A stretch of DNA of 64,000 nucleotides from Pyrenopolyporus hunteri. Its lineage: Eukaryota; Ascomycota; Sordariomycetes; Xylariales; Hypoxylaceae. The translations under genes and the position numbers were made by a program. Below, one piece after another: positions 33,701 through 48,140 of the stretch. The notes under the pieces were generated by a model that worked only from the letters and a program-made list of their open reading frames with translations, was not told the origin of the DNA and searched no databases. The DNA lies in contig CADCXC010000005.1 in the NCBI GenBank assembly GCA_902806595.1, positions 1,798,001-1,862,000 on the forward strand. The letters run 5' to 3'. Numbering within the stretch: the stretch's first letter is position 1; each line of letters begins with the position of its first letter.

Positions 33701-35192
33701 ATCCCAAATTAAGAGCGGACTGGCCGGATATCCGTGTTACAGCTGATATGTTCGGTAGGCGCCTTAAGGGATGTGGCTATGAAAAAAAAAAAAATTCGTC
33801 CGAGGTATGCTGCGTGTGAAAGGTGTCGGAGACCTCCTAGCGTAGCTTGTTACATTTATAATCAATGGATGAAAGTTCACCTACCTCTACCCACATATGT
33901 AGGTAGCGCCGCCTTGATATCTCAGACTAAGATACTTGGGACGCCATACTAACGAGCATTAGCCTACATGTAGTACGCCTACATGTATGACTCTTGACTG
34001 CGTGGGTACCACTATGTAGGGAGACGGCTACCTCCGCAGCAGATAACTAAAATTCCCAGCCAGATCTAAGCTTTAGAATGGGCCCATGTTCAGCCACCAT
34101 GGCGTATAGGTGCCTATCTTGTTCGTCTAGAAGTGGACTTGAATGCCGTATCACTGTGTCGTCGACCGGGTCTTGCCTGTACTCGCGGCTCGGCATGAGC
34201 CTCTGAATACCGGCCCAGTGGTACTTTTTACTCTTGCATGATGAGCCGGCAAGGCAGAACAGATAACACAGCATTTGCTTACAGAAGAAGTGAGCTCATT
34301 TTCGGGTTCACAGCTTTTAGTTCGAGCGAAGCACCGAAGGTACGTCAGCTGTTCTGCAACATCTGCCGTCACCCGAATCCATTGTGGACATGTGCGTGGC
34401 GCCGAATGGCAATCTTAGCTGACTGATGAAACTGTGCGATGCGGCGAGATTAGGTGGCTATGACGATGGACTTGGTAGCCAACGGATTTAGAGGAAGACG
34501 TGCTTCCCACGCTCGCGGGCATCTGCAGTTAATCTATCGATCGGAAAGGGGCGGTATGCAAAACAATATAATTCTTCTGGGATGCCAATGCGAGAGCTCC
34601 TGCAACTCTCTTGAGTGGTGAAATATACAGTAGACGTCCTTTAAAATACTCGGAACTGACCCCTGGCTTGTGGTTGGATCCACAGCTCACCTTGGGTCGG
34701 AAACGATCCGTCAAGGAAGCCAGATGCATGTTTTTGGCCCGGTAAACGATATTAAGAACGACGCCTTTTCTATCAGCCGGATAGTGCACTTTCAAGTTAA
34801 GGCTAAATCTACCTAAACACGTACAGAGACGCTTCCACGTATCCTTCGCTTCGAGGACTCAAAACTCCCTAATCAATCCAGGGTAATATACAGTCGCCCC
34901 CTTTGTTTTGTAAGCAATCCCCCAACCGTCATTTGTCTTAATCTAAAGCACCAGGGCGCCTAATACACCAAAGTCGTATTCATCCCACAAGCCATGCTAA
35001 AAATTCGAACACTTTGTAAAAATAAACGCTGCCGAGACATGTGTTATGTTGTATGCCAGCCCACGGGAGGCTAGGTGTCCGTCGGGGTGTGTAATTCGAG
35101 TAAGATCGTTCACAAGCCCATCGTGGCGTGTAGCCCGTATAATCCAGATAGTAATACAGATGCATCTTTTCCAAGCAAACATGGAGCCCCTC
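30781..35192. other. 4.4-kb gene-poor spacer
   Basis: No gene is supported on either strand. Short frames are frequent, but none joins into a recognisable protein. A 13-base A run lies at about 33782-33795. The block 31650-32130 has higher GC and overlapping frames on both strands and could be a decayed gene remnant. Confidence 0.45.
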
Positions 35193-36615
35193 CTATATGC
35201 TACCCCGAGTGACCCTGCGTCGTTTTATAGACTCTAAGTCAGAGTCACGAAAAGCATCGCTTTCCCCATCGCTTCGGGGCTTGATATCCGGGTCGTAGTC
35301 GCTTCGCTCGGAGGAAGATAGTAGGGTGCTCTCGGCCCCGCGCCCAGTCGTAACGTCGGATTCAGCGCGGGCATTGCTGAGAATGGTCGGCAACTGTCGG
35401 CGCCTCGCATTGATAAACCAGTTCGATATTTGATCTAGTGAGGACGCCTAGTTAGCAAAAAGCCAATTGAAGACTCCAGCATATCTATATGCTCATCTCC
35501 TTTCCTCCCAGAGAACTGGCACATCATGTCCCCCATAATCCAAATGACTTTGAATCCAAAACCAGGATAGACTCACTTAGTTGTAATCCCGTCTCCCTCA
35601 TCAATTCCTGCTTTTCTTCTTCTGACGGATAGGGGTGATGCAAATGTGCGACGAACCAGGCACGAAGTTTGTCGGTGGTCTCCTTTGGTAGATTTCCACG
35701 GCGTTTCCTTTGCTTGCCCTCATAATTCCCTGCCATGCTGAATTCGCGGGCGCGCATGAGAGACTCGTGTAATCCGGGACCGTACGGTGCAGGCGAGGGT
35801 ATTGGGGAGAACATCGACGGTCGATCAAGAGGGTGGGCTGATCCCAGGGAAAGGGATTGAACTCGGCTAGGATGATGCAAACTATAGCCGTGAGTCGCGG
35901 GTCGATAAGGGGATCTTTCTTCCATTTCGTAACTGCTATAGCTTGCGGAGCTGTGCGTTCTCAAGCGCCTATGAGGTTCCTGAGCACGGTCGTCTCCTGG
36001 AAAGCTAGGCGTTACGTAGATGTCGCTTCTTTCTCGGTCGAAGTGAGGCAGGGATAAACTCGGTAGGGTCGAGTGAGCTTCTGCTCGTCCGTGAGGTTCC
36101 GGCCTCCTGGATGATTGTACACATGGGATATGATCGTATCTAGTAGGGGAGCTAGTTCTGGTTGACCTGCCCCAGGCGTCCGAGCCGGTCCCGGAATAGA
36201 CTGATGGTGATGTTGAATGATGTGTGGTTTCGCTCGAGCCAGTACATAACCTTGGGATCGAGTTTGTCCGCCCAATTTCATTCCTACACTCTAACAGTCC
36301 TGTGTGATGGGTTGGTGAATGTATATACTCTGGAGGTGTTGTTACACCAGTGAAGGATCCTCCAGTTGAGCTACCTGCGGAAGACGATATTCTAACCGGG
36401 TAGTCCTGCTGCGTTTGACGTTGGAATTCGGGAATGGCCTAGTAACCGGTAAGTACAGTATTTTAACTGGGTGCGAGAAAATCTACCTGACGAATAGACG
36501 GTAGGGAGACTCTCTCATGTGGCCTGGGTAGCGGCTCGGAGAGAGCACCGTTGTAGGCCAAGTCATGAGGGAATCTGTAGGGATATGGTGAAGAAGGCAT
36601 CGTAAGAGCAGACAT
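35193..36615 (-). CDS. TALE-class homeodomain transcription factor (KN homeobox)
   Basis: Exons 36615-36487, 36438-35577 and 35434-35193 give 410 residues. A Pro/Ser-rich N-terminus (MSALTMPSSPYPYRFPHDL) and a long disordered region with many Ser-Pro and Thr-Pro pairs precede the homeodomain (about residues 286-347). The homeodomain opens with KQRKRRGNLPKETTDKLRAW and continues with the TALE three-residue loop (HLHHPYPSEEEKQEL) and recognition helix LNQISNWFINARRRQLP. The intron falls inside the domain, immediately before NQISNWF, with a CTAAC branch point; joining it restores the invariant WFIN-R motif. The C-terminus is acidic and serine-rich with RRRVTRG at the end. Related fungal genes (the PAH/Hbx-type group) control conidiation or hyphal branching; that role is inference here. 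Confidence 0.93.
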
Positions 36616-39600
36616 GTTGTGGATAGACGACGACAGGTAAATTGCTCAGTAATAACACCTATCAAGAATATTAGTCACCTTGACCAGGAAGGGCAGGCGT
36701 TTTTAATATGTTTCTCCTGGTAGAACGGACATGGCTTACCATAACTGAGCAAAGGCGGGCCCGGGTTTAGGGGACGGCGAGAGTGTTTAAGTACAAGCGC
36801 TGAAGACGGGGGGCACACAATTCGTTTTAAGAATCGAATGGTCTTAATAGACGGGAAATCGAGACCGGTCGTCAGAAGCTCCTTACTTGCTTGGCTCCAG
36901 TATTCATACGCTGACTCGTCTATTGTAGCCCGTGTACTCAAGTCTTTTGACAAGGACAGGCAGGGAGCACGAGAAGGACTTCACGATATTTAAGAAAGTA
37001 TTAGCCTATGGAAGAGGCATTTATCTTTTACCACAAAGATATAATAGAATACTTTGAAATCGAATCCAAGCGTGGCTCTGACGGAACCGGTTGGGCAAGT
37101 CAGAGGAGAGGTGGTTCTATAGCGGTCTTATGGAGCCGGTCCGCGAAAAAGCTAGATGGGAAACGGTACAAGCGACTCAGCAAGGAGGCGGAAGTCTTTT
37201 CTATGCTGAAGATGCGAAGACCTTTGAAGGTGTGGAGGTATATTTCGATAACTGACTAAACCGTAAAGAGCCCTGGATGCGAGGCATGGGCAAGGATGAC
37301 ATAGATGCTAAGACAACGTTCAGGGTATAATGAAGAAAGGACCATAGCCGTAGACTGAGCTTTGTACCCACCTCTCCACAGACGGTTGCTAGTACTTGTG
37401 GCGTAGCTTTATGGGGCGGAGGACTGAAGACAGACAAGCCAGGTAGTAGCATGCTCCCTACCTAGTCCTAGTACGTAGGGTTACTGGGGTTCCTATGTGA
37501 AAGCGCACATGGTTTAAAGGGTCTGACTGTCTACACGGTTAGGTTGACGACAGGGCTTGGCTCGATAGCAGCGATGGGGCACTGGACGTAGGGAGAGCGA
37601 GTGACACAACCACAGTAGGAAGGGTAAGCGTTGGTGGTAGTATTGATGTATATGCAGGCAGGGGTTTGAACCCCGGACCGTGACGGTTACTGCTTTGGTG
37701 CCAGATAAAATTGCCCGATGAAAAGAAAGATGCTACCGGGGGCTGGCCTTGGACACGTACCATTGCATACGTGCGGTGCATTTGGAAGACCGGATCGAAT
37801 TCTTCCCTTCTGGCAACCTGTCCCTTGCTACTATGTACTATGGTATGGTATACATGCGCTGCGATCTGCCTACCCAGATGATGACATGGGATCTAAGACC
37901 CGTTAAAAGGGGGAGGCCCTTCAAATGCGCCCCCTCTCCTAAAACCAGAGGAAAGAAAAGCTGCATGGGGGATCTAGCTTCAGGTTCAGCCGGAGAGGGT
38001 GTCGTGGGTTGAGTTCATGTTATCAAAATTGGCCGCCGTAGCAACATATTGCGAGCCAGCTAACAGTGACGCGATGGGTGCGCCAAGGGAGTGGCCCTAG
38101 GTATTGACATTTCCGAGTCGTGAATTTTGGGGAAAGAAAATATACCCGTACGTGTAGGTACTTATTGTATGTGTATCGTACCCCGAGCCGTCAACTGTTA
38201 CCGGTATTAGAGCCCTACTATTAGTCACTTCAAAGCCAGTCCCCAACCGTGGGCTGCCGGGCCTAGAAGAAGGTTTCTGCAGTTCGCCACAGGGCCTCCT
38301 TCAAACCATACGACCGTGACGCAAAGGCGCGCCCGGGGAGACGGTACCTTAAGAGGAAAAAAAAAAGATTTATAGATAATCAAAAATAAAAATAAAAATA
38401 AGATGAAATGTGTGGCGTAAATCTTGTATATACACCTACCTACCCTAGGTTTCTGGGCCGTAGACCCGAGAACCCGAAACCTCTATCTCCGGTACGTGAT
38501 AGAGTAGAGATATGCTAAGGGGACGCTGTGGCCCGTGGATGGCGTCACGCGTGATGCTTGCTTTTTAGGTCGGCTCTTTACCTAATAAACTGCGTAGAAC
38601 TATATAACGCTTTTGTTTACCGCATTAAAGATTTATCTTGTATGGAGCTGGATAATGTAGTCTATGTTTCTCGTTTGTTCGTTCGTTCGTTGCGAGCTAC
38701 CCGTCTATTTTTCACCGTCCACCTCGGGAACGCTGCCGTCGCCCAATAAAGTATCAATATTCTTCTTATGGTGCCGACGGTGAGTGAGTGAGTCGTGGTA
38801 AATTTCAGGGGGTGATGAATCATGTCAGGTATTAATGCGGGTTTTGTGCAACGTTCGTTACTATGAAGAGGGACCTCACTTCCAGCCCCCAACGGAACTC
38901 TAGGTGAATTTTTCAAGATCCGAGGAAAATCTACTACGGTACCAAGGGCTAGAAACTGTTCCCCGTAGTCCCTCACATGTCATAGAACTTCTAAAGCCAA
39001 CCTTAAAAAGTTCCAGTCTCTTACCTAAAATAATTCTAAATTTCGGGAAGTATGGTTAAGATGTTTTAGAATTGGTAAACGCAAAGACACCAGAGAGAGC
39101 AATTAAGATTCGAGTTGTCAATCTATTTCAACCTTGTAAAGACTTGAAGTGCCATACCCATAAATTACCTAGGTACACATCCGTATTCGGGATTCTTTAT
39201 TTCCGAACCTCCACGGGAATTTTATACAGGCAGTTCGAGCTACCAAAAATCCAACAATTAAATCTTCATTATCCATGGTTCCCCTATTGCTATTTCGGTA
39301 TGTTCCCTTTGTCGGCGCAGGTTTTGATTTCATATTATAGCATATTTTTATCGGCTGACCTCAGGCTATATTCTCAAATCACATAACGGATATTATCCTG
39401 AGTAGCCAGTTTGCAGCATCAAAGTATCGATATATGAATCTCTTTAGACTTCCCGTGACGATCAATCCAGAACCAATCAGGCTATGCACGTAGTAAATCG
39501 GAAATTTCCTCCATGCTCAAGGCGAGTCATGGACCGAAGCCTCAGCGACCTGCCATTTATTTACCTTTCACCGAGCACCCCATTAGAAGTAGCAATACGA

Positions 39601-39748
39601 CATCAAAGCCCATCTAGCCTTGGAGTAGCATTCATAGCACACGCATTCATTTAAAAACAAAGTACATACATACACGGCTCCCCGAGCTACATGTATTCCC
39701 TCATGTTGACAACGATGACTCGCATGACACTACGAGCTCGAACCATGG

Positions 39749-40165
39749 GTGCGTTCCACCAGCTTGGTAATCGGTTTTTTGGCCGTTGGGATATGGAGTA
39801 CGGTATCGAGTCATAACGTTGTGGCGGAAACGGGAAATGCAAAACAGTGTGCTAAAGGTGGGCTAATGCTGAGCGGCGACGACGACAATTCGGGAATGCA
39901 TAGCGTGTATTATACGTGCATGACAGTATATATGTGTGACCCTGGTGGCATCCGCCCCGATGGGTACGCGATGGATCATCTCCAGAACGGCCACTCTAGC
40001 CGGCTGTCAAACCTCGTTGAGTTAGCATGCTTTTGGCAAAATCCCCGTACCCCGTTTATGGGCGATCTGCATCACCCAGACCTGCAAGACAGATCGGTGC
40101 CGAGCCGTGACGCCCCTACACTTTTGCGCATGGCGATTGGATCCCCTAATGCCCTCCCTCATTAG
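39749..40165 (+). CDS. Possible small secreted protein remnant (no ATG in frame)
   Basis: A 138-codon frame whose first residues (RSTSLVIGFLAVGIWSTVSS) look like a signal peptide, followed by a Cys-bearing segment (QCAKGGLML, YYTCMTVYMCDPGG). The first usable codon is GTG at 39749. The nearby ATG at 39745 is in another frame and upstream the frame closes. It may be a broken or unrecognised small secreted protein, or chance. The length and cysteines fit the effector-like class only loosely. Confidence 0.25.
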   Translation: MRSTSLVIGFLAVGIWSTVSSHNVVAETGNAKQCAKGGLMLSGDDDNSGMHSVYYTCMTVYMCDPGGIRPDGYAMDHLQNGHSSRLSNLVELACFWQNPRTPFMGDLHHPDLQDRSVPSRDAPTLLRMAIGSPNALPH

Positions 40166-43100
40166 CCGTCAACCTCATACTAAGTCGCTCCCCTCATCTA
40201 ATAAGATGGCTTGGAAAAGGCAATATTTAAATCGTCCAAATCGTATTTCCTAGCAGGCGCTTATTCCCAAGAGGCGTCCCCGTGTTGCATCGATAACATG
40301 TTCTCCGAGGGAGAATCGAGTCAGGTAACATCAGGTGGACACAAGAGACCAGCAAACCATGGTTGGTAGCAGCGGTAGCAGCGGAGTCTTAAAATAACGT
40401 CCACTCTCTAGCCCCTATCCAAGATTTCATTACAAGTACCGTGCGTACCATCTCCAACGCCCCAGCGGAATGGCAGAAAATTATGAATAAACACCAAACC
40501 CTAGGCAATGCACGATATCCTCAAGGCATGCGAAGTCCAGAGCAAGCATGGGGAGGAGATATGTCGGCCTTCGCGGAAAGCCATGGCTGACATAGTGTAC
40601 ATGAATGGTGATACGAGGTCATCCTTTAAGCAGGACCTACTAGGGCCACCATCGGTACTGACCTTATGTACCTATATAAGCAGTCGCTAGGGATGGCCGT
40701 CACCGAGCCTGATGCCCCAACTGGTGCGGACTTTCACCGCATGCGCATCTGGGCGACCGCGAGCTACTGTACTACGTGCACGCCTAATGACATTAGGTGG
40801 ACGCGGAGTCCCTAACAACTTGGTTAGGTAGAGACTTAATATGGTGGTGGTTGTGGTGGTGGGTGGATGGCGATGGTGGTGCTGGTGGTGCTGGTCCCAC
40901 ACCTCTTCCTGTGTAGTGTGCGTTTTGGAAATGTCTAGGCTCTCAGAGATTTCGATCCGGTTGGTCCCAAGAGCGAGTTAGGTACGATCTGAAGTTTGCG
41001 GTTTGCCAAAAGGTTGCAGATCTCTTTCCCCATCGAAGCAAGGGCGGTCATTTCGTAATCCCGAGAAGCTGGGGTGGTGACAAGAAGGATCCCGTGCGCC
41101 CGCCCCAAGCATCCAGCGTCCTTACGGGCTCGTAGCGTGGCGTGTAACAGGTCTAATTGCGTTACGGAAGCACGAGGAGAGAGACAACGACAGCGGATCA
41201 GCTGCAGGTCTATGAATCCGGATCCAAGACCACAAACCTGGTTCCCGGGTTCAATTATGTTGATCTTGCTCACTTGTCACATCCTAACCCTGCCAGTTTC
41301 CTCGACCCGGGTGCATAAACCTTTATCCCATTGGGACGTATTTTAAGCCACCGAGAAATGAGGTGAACCGAACGGTTATTTTCTGGCTCGGCGTTTACCT
41401 ATATTGTCTTTGATTAGTTATCTTATTGCAGTACCGAGTCTTACCGCCTCGAGGAGTGCCTGGATTGCATGTATGTAGGGTATCGCCATAGGGGCATCGT
41501 CAATAACGGTCGACAACGGTTGTTGATGCTCATTCCTCTTTTTGATTCGACTTCCGAATTGCAGTTTCGAGGATATACCGGCGTTTCAAATTGAACAAAG
41601 CAACTAACAGAACCCATATCCCTCTAAGCTCGCAATTTTACCTTTATGTATGGCTAACAAATTTCTACCTCGCAACTTTGCTTATTTGATAGGGGTCGGG
41701 ACGGGGGCCGCCAAAGATGAAATAGGGGAACTCTTAAGGCCGGTCTAGAGTTCTGGAGTTTTACCGTTCTACCGCCCGACAGTTGGCACAACTTGTCGGA
41801 ACTCCGACTGTGGCTGGTGTACTTATCGGCTGCCACTGCTACCTACCATGTAAACCTGCGTATACTATGTAGATGTACTGTATAGAGTACCTACATGCCT
41901 AAACCAGCTCCTCTTTTATAGCGTACCTAGGGTCCGTTTGGTGGCTCCGTAGCGAACCCGTGTGCGTACTCGGTGCCAATCAGTCTCGTTATATGTTCGT
42001 TATATGTAATTTCTGCCCGTCCCATTCAATGTATCGCACATGTACTGTAGTACTTGCTTGCTTTTTTAGGTGCTATGTAATCCCGTCCCGCCAGCCGTCC
42101 CCTTCATTCATCATGCTCATCTCCCATCTCCCATCTTGTCATCTCCATCCCCCACGAACTCCCCACGTCCCATTTTCGAATTCAAGGCTGCTTCTTATCC
42201 ACAACATAATTACTATGTACTCGATATTATTTTTTCGTCCTCCAGGTAAATTACCTATGCCCCATTCCTTGCATTCATGTAATAATTATATGCTGTACAT
42301 CGATATAGGCTGAACACGAGATTCGGACGAACTGTGGGTATGGCCTCGCGATCGAATCCGTCGCTATGTGCATCAAGAAACGTGCATCAGGGCAATGATC
42401 CCAAAGCCTCACTTTTTTTTCCCTCTCCCCATCACTTGTCGCCTGCCACAACGGTCTGTTGCATTCAGGGCAACCTACACCACGGCCTGTCATACCCAAG
42501 GCCCTGCTTAGAATGTTCCTATCCTCCCGTCCATGAACCAATGGCACAGACTTTCCGCCTGGCTGACACCGATCAAATGCGCTCGTTGATGCGGCGACTC
42601 AGATGGCCGCATACGCTAACTGTAATCTTATGTGCGCAACCAACCTCGTGTCCTCGTGTATTACACGTTCTTCATGACACGGGTCCGTCGCCTTACTTCT
42701 TTTTCTGCCTGCCACTTGGACAAGAAAAAGAAAAAGAAAAGACATACCTGCGTATTTACACACATCAATACCGCATAGTACACATACACATACACATACA
42801 ACACACACATATGCACACCTAGCCTAACATAACCTAACATAACCCACCTCATAGGTACACATCTCGCCGTCGACGATCCCTTTACTAAGCTCTAGCTAAT
42901 CGATGGTCTGAATTAAATCCCCCCCGCCAGACACTCATCCCGATCCGCACTCCCGCTGCCATTGACTACATGGCAGCCATGGCAGTCCACCCGGTCCACA
43001 GGCCTGGTGGGCTGGTGGACTCTATGGGACCTGCCATTCGCGACAATTCCTAAAAGGGGCAAAGACGCGGTGGACGGGGCCGTGATGAATCCACATCTTT

Positions 43101-44611
43101 GGGTCTACCCCTGGCGCTCGATAACCCCTGCCACCGGCTTCTTTCCCTTGCTTCTGGAACAACGTGCCTACAACCCGACTCTCCATTGAATTCTGCCCGA
43201 CCAGTCGCATACTCCTAGTGGTACAGCAAATACTAGTTGCCACGGTCAACCAGAATCCGGTCTATGTACCTATGCAGGCAATAGGAATATCCAGCCGTGC
43301 CTCATCGGTAGGTAGGTACCAGGAACAGGTATACTTTAATGATGCGACATAAGAGTTTTTCGTCAATACCGACGTTTCGGTAGTGGTGCTATATGAATCC
43401 TATATATTCGCTCACCAGTCGGACTGCTCCCGAGCAGGCCTAGACTCTCTCGCCCTGCAGCGTCCAAACCGCAGGCTCGGGGGGCGTCTAGGTGCCCACG
43501 GGTTATATAGAATTATGAGCTGTGTCCCTAGCGGCGTAATTACCTAGGTGGCTCCGTGAAATCACTGACGTCGTCTAGTGCTTCTCAGGTCTACGCCCAC
43601 ATAGGTAGGTATCTTCTGAGTTTGAGACCTTGATAAGTACCTACTATAACCCTTAATATGGGACAACTATTTACCGTTAAAATGGCGTCGCCAATCTCGC
43701 AGGCGGCTATAAGAATCCGTGGAGTGACACCACATTATCTGACTCCAAAATGGCTTTCCCTGATCAAAGGGGGCGTGACCGTTCAAAGCTTTGGCTATCC
43801 GGGACACCCGCTAGCCGTGTATACCGACCCTCTCTATCTGGTTTCGATGGCCTCTGATGATTACATCGGCCTAGATCTTACCGTTAGACAGCATTCCCAC
43901 CGCCATTCTGCGCAGCACGAGCGGCTCTCTGCATAGTTCAGCGGCGTTCGTGGCTCAGCGAAGCACCTGTCCGCTAGTAAGCGTTGATGAGCTGAGATCA
44001 ACTTTCCATTAGAAATCTCGGTAACACAAGCATGTCAGCTGTTGAGCTTCATCTACACTAGCATAACGAGTTAACCATCCTCTACATTCATATCAGCCTT
44101 ATCCAATTTCAACGGCCCACCTACCTAAGAAGCAAGCTCAAGTGGCCATTACATATTATTACGACCAAGCAAAGAAGAATCGCCGTCAAATTATCTTGCA
44201 TTGACGTCTACTCCTTGGGGCAAGGCGTACTCTTATATTAATTTCTGGTCAAGCCGTTATCTACCTAAATAATTGGGCGACCCTACGAGAGTGCCAGTAT
44301 GTTCCCCGGTGTCATATTCCTTTTCTGTTACAGGGAAACTTGGCAGCCTCAGCACGACGCCAGTCTCATCTTATTAAACTATGAGACATGTCATTTCAAA
44401 GCTGCTAGTCTGAGATCTGAGGCTACGAATCGGAATTATGCATACTGCATGTCTTAAGCTATTCATCACCTGGTTACAGTACTGTTGCCTCTTTTGGTCG
44501 GATACATCATTGGATGCAGCAACTTGCCTCCTTTAACGGTAGGCAGTTATCTACCCACCTAGAGATAGGTCTGCAGACCAGCCTAAGCAGTTATCCTTCA
44601 TATGCCGATCA

Positions 44612-44616
44612 TGCAC
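44612..44616. repeat. Target-site duplication, left copy
   Basis: TGCAC immediately before the 5' LTR. The right copy at 51623-51627 reads TGCAT, one C-to-T change in CpA context. Confidence 0.8.
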
Positions 44617-44910
44617 TGTCATACGTGCTAAGGCCATATACGAGAATGATATAAGCCTTAAGCAGTAAGGGATAGCTGTAGATTATTTATTAATAAAAAA
44701 AATAACTTAATAATTTTTATAATATATATATTTATAATTAATAAATTTATTAAATAATTAAAACGTTTTTAATATCGATTTAAATTAATATTTTATATCT
44801 AAAAATTTTTATTTTTATTAAAAAAAAAAAAATTATAATTTTTAAAATTAAAAAAAATTATTAAATAAATTTAATATAATTTAAATTTTTTATTAAAAGT
44901 TTTTATTATA
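44617..44910 (+). repeat. 5' LTR of the gypsy element
   Basis: 294 bp, starting TGTCATACG. The outer ~70 bases keep non-CpG cytosines; the inner part has nearly lost them. It matches the 3' LTR with transitions only. Confidence 0.95.
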
Positions 44911-47900
44911 AAATAATTTTTTTTTTAAAAAAAAATATATTTTCGAATATAATATATATTTAACGAAATTATTTTTATTTATTATATTTTATTAATATTT
45001 TAAATTAATAATTTATAACGATTTTTATTTTTTTAATTTCGAATAATTTTTAAAATATATCGTAATTATTATTATTTATTTTTTTAACGAAACGACGTAT
45101 TTACGTTAAAATTACGATAATAATTATTTTATAAAAAATTTCGTTAAAATAAAAAATTTCGAATAAAAAACCGGTTATTTTTTTAAACGATTTTTATTTT
45201 ATTATTTATAAATTTATATCGTTATTTACGAATATTTTTACTATATAATTTTAAATAAACTTCGAAAAAATTATAGTAAATTATTTCGAAAAAAAAATAT
45301 TTTTTTCGCGAAAATTTATATATTTATTCGAATAATTCGATATTTAAATTAAATTAACGATTTTTTTTCGATTTTTATAATATTTTTATAAATTTTATAT
45401 TCGTAATTATCGAAAAATAAAATTTTTAATACGTTTTAATATTTTTAAATTTTTTTTTATTTAATTTATTATTATAAAAAAATTTTATATATTCGAAAAT
45501 TAATTTTTTATATTATATTACTTTTAAAATTATAATTTAATAATAAAAAAAATTTCGAAAATTAAAATTATCGATGTAATAATTTTAAATTTATTCGAAT
45601 AATTCGTTTATTTATATAATTAAATAAACGAAGTTTATAATATTTTAAAAAATTTCGTTATTTCGATAAATAATTAATATCGTAAAAATTAAGAATAATT
45701 AATAAATTATTATTAATATTTTCGAAAAATTTATAAAATAATAATTATAATATAAAAAATAAACGTAAAAATTACGAAATAATAAATTATTAAATTTTAA
45801 TAATAAATAATTAAAAATAGTTAAATATTTTTAAAAAAAATATAAATTATAATCGTTAAATTCGTTAAATAATAATAAATTAAAAAATAAATAATTATAA
45901 AATTATAAATTTAAATTAAACGATAAAAAAATCGTTTCGTTTAATTTTAATAAAATTAAATTTTATAAATAATTATATAAAATTATTTTAATTTTTAAGT
46001 TAAAAAAAAAAGTTATAAATTAATTAATTTTTAATTAAAAAATATATAAATTTTTAATAATTCGACGAAAAAATTTATTTATAAATAAAAAAATTTAAAG
46101 TATTTATTATTTAAATTATTATTAAATTTATTATTAAATAGATTAAAAATTAATTTTTAAACGTAAATTTAATAATTAAAAATATAAAAAAAAAAGTCGT
46201 TATCGAATTTTTTTTTTAAAATTTTTAAAATTATTAATTTACGGTTTTTATATATTTTTTTTTTTATTCGAAATTTATTATTTAAGTATTTTAACTTCGA
46301 AATACGTTATATATTTTTTAAATAAATTATTAAAATTTTAAAAAGATTATTTTAAATTAATTTAATAATAATACGTGTTAAAAAAAATTAAAAAGTCGAA
46401 ATATATTAATACGAGTAAATTTTAATTAAAATCGATTTTATAATATTTAAAGAAAATAAAAACGCGTTTTTTAAAAAAAATAAAATAGTTTTAAAAAATT
46501 TCGAAAATTTAAATAAAAACGATAATAAAAAAAATTATAAAAATTTTTTAAAAGGTTATTTAAAGGATTTTTATTATTAAATTTTAATGGTTTAAAAAGG
46601 TTTTTACGTTAAAATTTCGAAGAAAAAAAAAATTTAATATTTTTTTAATTTTTTTCGAAATATATATTAATTTTTATTATTATTATAATTATTTTAATTT
46701 ATTTTAATAAGTTTATTATTTATAATAATAAAAATTTATTAAAGTTTAAATTATAATAAATAAAAATAAAATTTTATTTAAAAATTTATATCGAAAATTT
46801 TATTAATAATATTATATATATTAATTAAGTAAAATTATTATTAATAAATAAAATTTAATAATAATATTAATAACGATTTATTTTAATTAAATATATATAT
46901 TTATAAAATATATAATTTATTTATAAAAAAATTATACGTTTAAAATTTAAAAATCCGTCGAAAAAACATCGTAATATTTAAATTATAAAAGTTTTTAAAT
47001 ATAAAAAAAATGTTTTAATTTATTTAATTAAATTTATAAATTTTAATAACGTAATAAATTAATTTAATATTATTTATTAAACTTTAATTATTTAAATTTT
47101 ATTAAATAAAATCATTAAATTAATATATTTTCGATTCGAAAAATTTTTCGAAAATAATATAAATTTTATTAACGTTATCGAAAAAATTAAATATATATAT
47201 AAAAATATAATAATAAACTTAAAACTTTTAATAAAAAATAAATTCGTTTCGATATAAAAATATTCGAAATCGAATTATTATTTTTACGAAAAAAAAATTT
47301 ATTTTAATTTAAACTTCGATCGATTTTTAAAAACGTAAAATTACTTTAAAAACGATAATAAATATAAGTTAAAATTTAAAAATAAAAAATAAGTTATTAA
47401 TCGAAATATATTAAAAAAAATAAATTAAATTATTATCGATAAACGTCGAAAAAATAACGTAATTTATTAACGTTATAATAAAAGTAATTATTAAATTTTT
47501 ATTTATTTCGTTAAAAAAAATATCGATAATAAAAATTTATTAATACTTTTTAAAAAAATTTTTATTATAAAAAAAATTTATATAAAAAAAAAATATTTTT
47601 TTATCGATTACGAAAAAAATTAAAATAATTACGATTTTAACGAATATTTAAAAATTTTAAATTTTTAAAATTAATAAATTCGATTCGAATTTTTAATAAA
47701 TTTCGATATTATATTACGTTAAATTTTAAAGTCGAATTTAAATATTTTAATTTACATTTATACGATAAAATAATAAATAAACGTAAATAATAAATCGTAA
47801 AAAAAATATATTTTTAAATTAAAATTCGATTTTAAATTTTTTATAATTATAATTTTTATATATAATAATAAAAAATATAAAATTATAATTTTTTTAAATT

Positions 47901-48108
47901 TAAAAATAAATATATTTATAATGTTAATATTTAAAATACGAGTTTAAAAATTATTTTTAATTAAACGAATAATTTTTAAATTTATAATAATATAAAATAA
48001 TTTAATTTCCTTTTAAAAAAAAAATATTATATCGAATTTATTATTTTTCGATATTAAAAAAATTATTTTATTCGATTAAATTTTAAAATTATTATTATAA
48101 TATTTAAT

Positions 48109-48140
<32 letters not shown>

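Larger units (their letters stand above)
36616..44616. other. 8-kb gene-poor region left of the LTR retrotransposon
   Basis: Apart from one weak secreted-protein-like frame (39749-40165), no gene is supported. Simple repeats occur: an AAATAA run near 38385-38402, AAAAAG units near 42720-42741, and ACACAT units near 42780-42815. Short TAGGTA motifs are common. A frame at 40935-41273 on the minus strand and one at 43658-43936 on the plus strand look somewhat protein-like but are not recognised. Confidence 0.45.

Noticed and set aside
37660..37705. tRNA-like T-arm (GGGGTTCAAACCCC on the minus strand)
   Set aside because: No matching acceptor stem, D-arm or A box could be found in the expected upstream distance; probably a chance inverted repeat.
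42700..42852. Val/Tyr/Cys-rich and His/Thr-rich frames on both strands
   Set aside because: They are translations of ACACAT and AAAAAG simple repeats.
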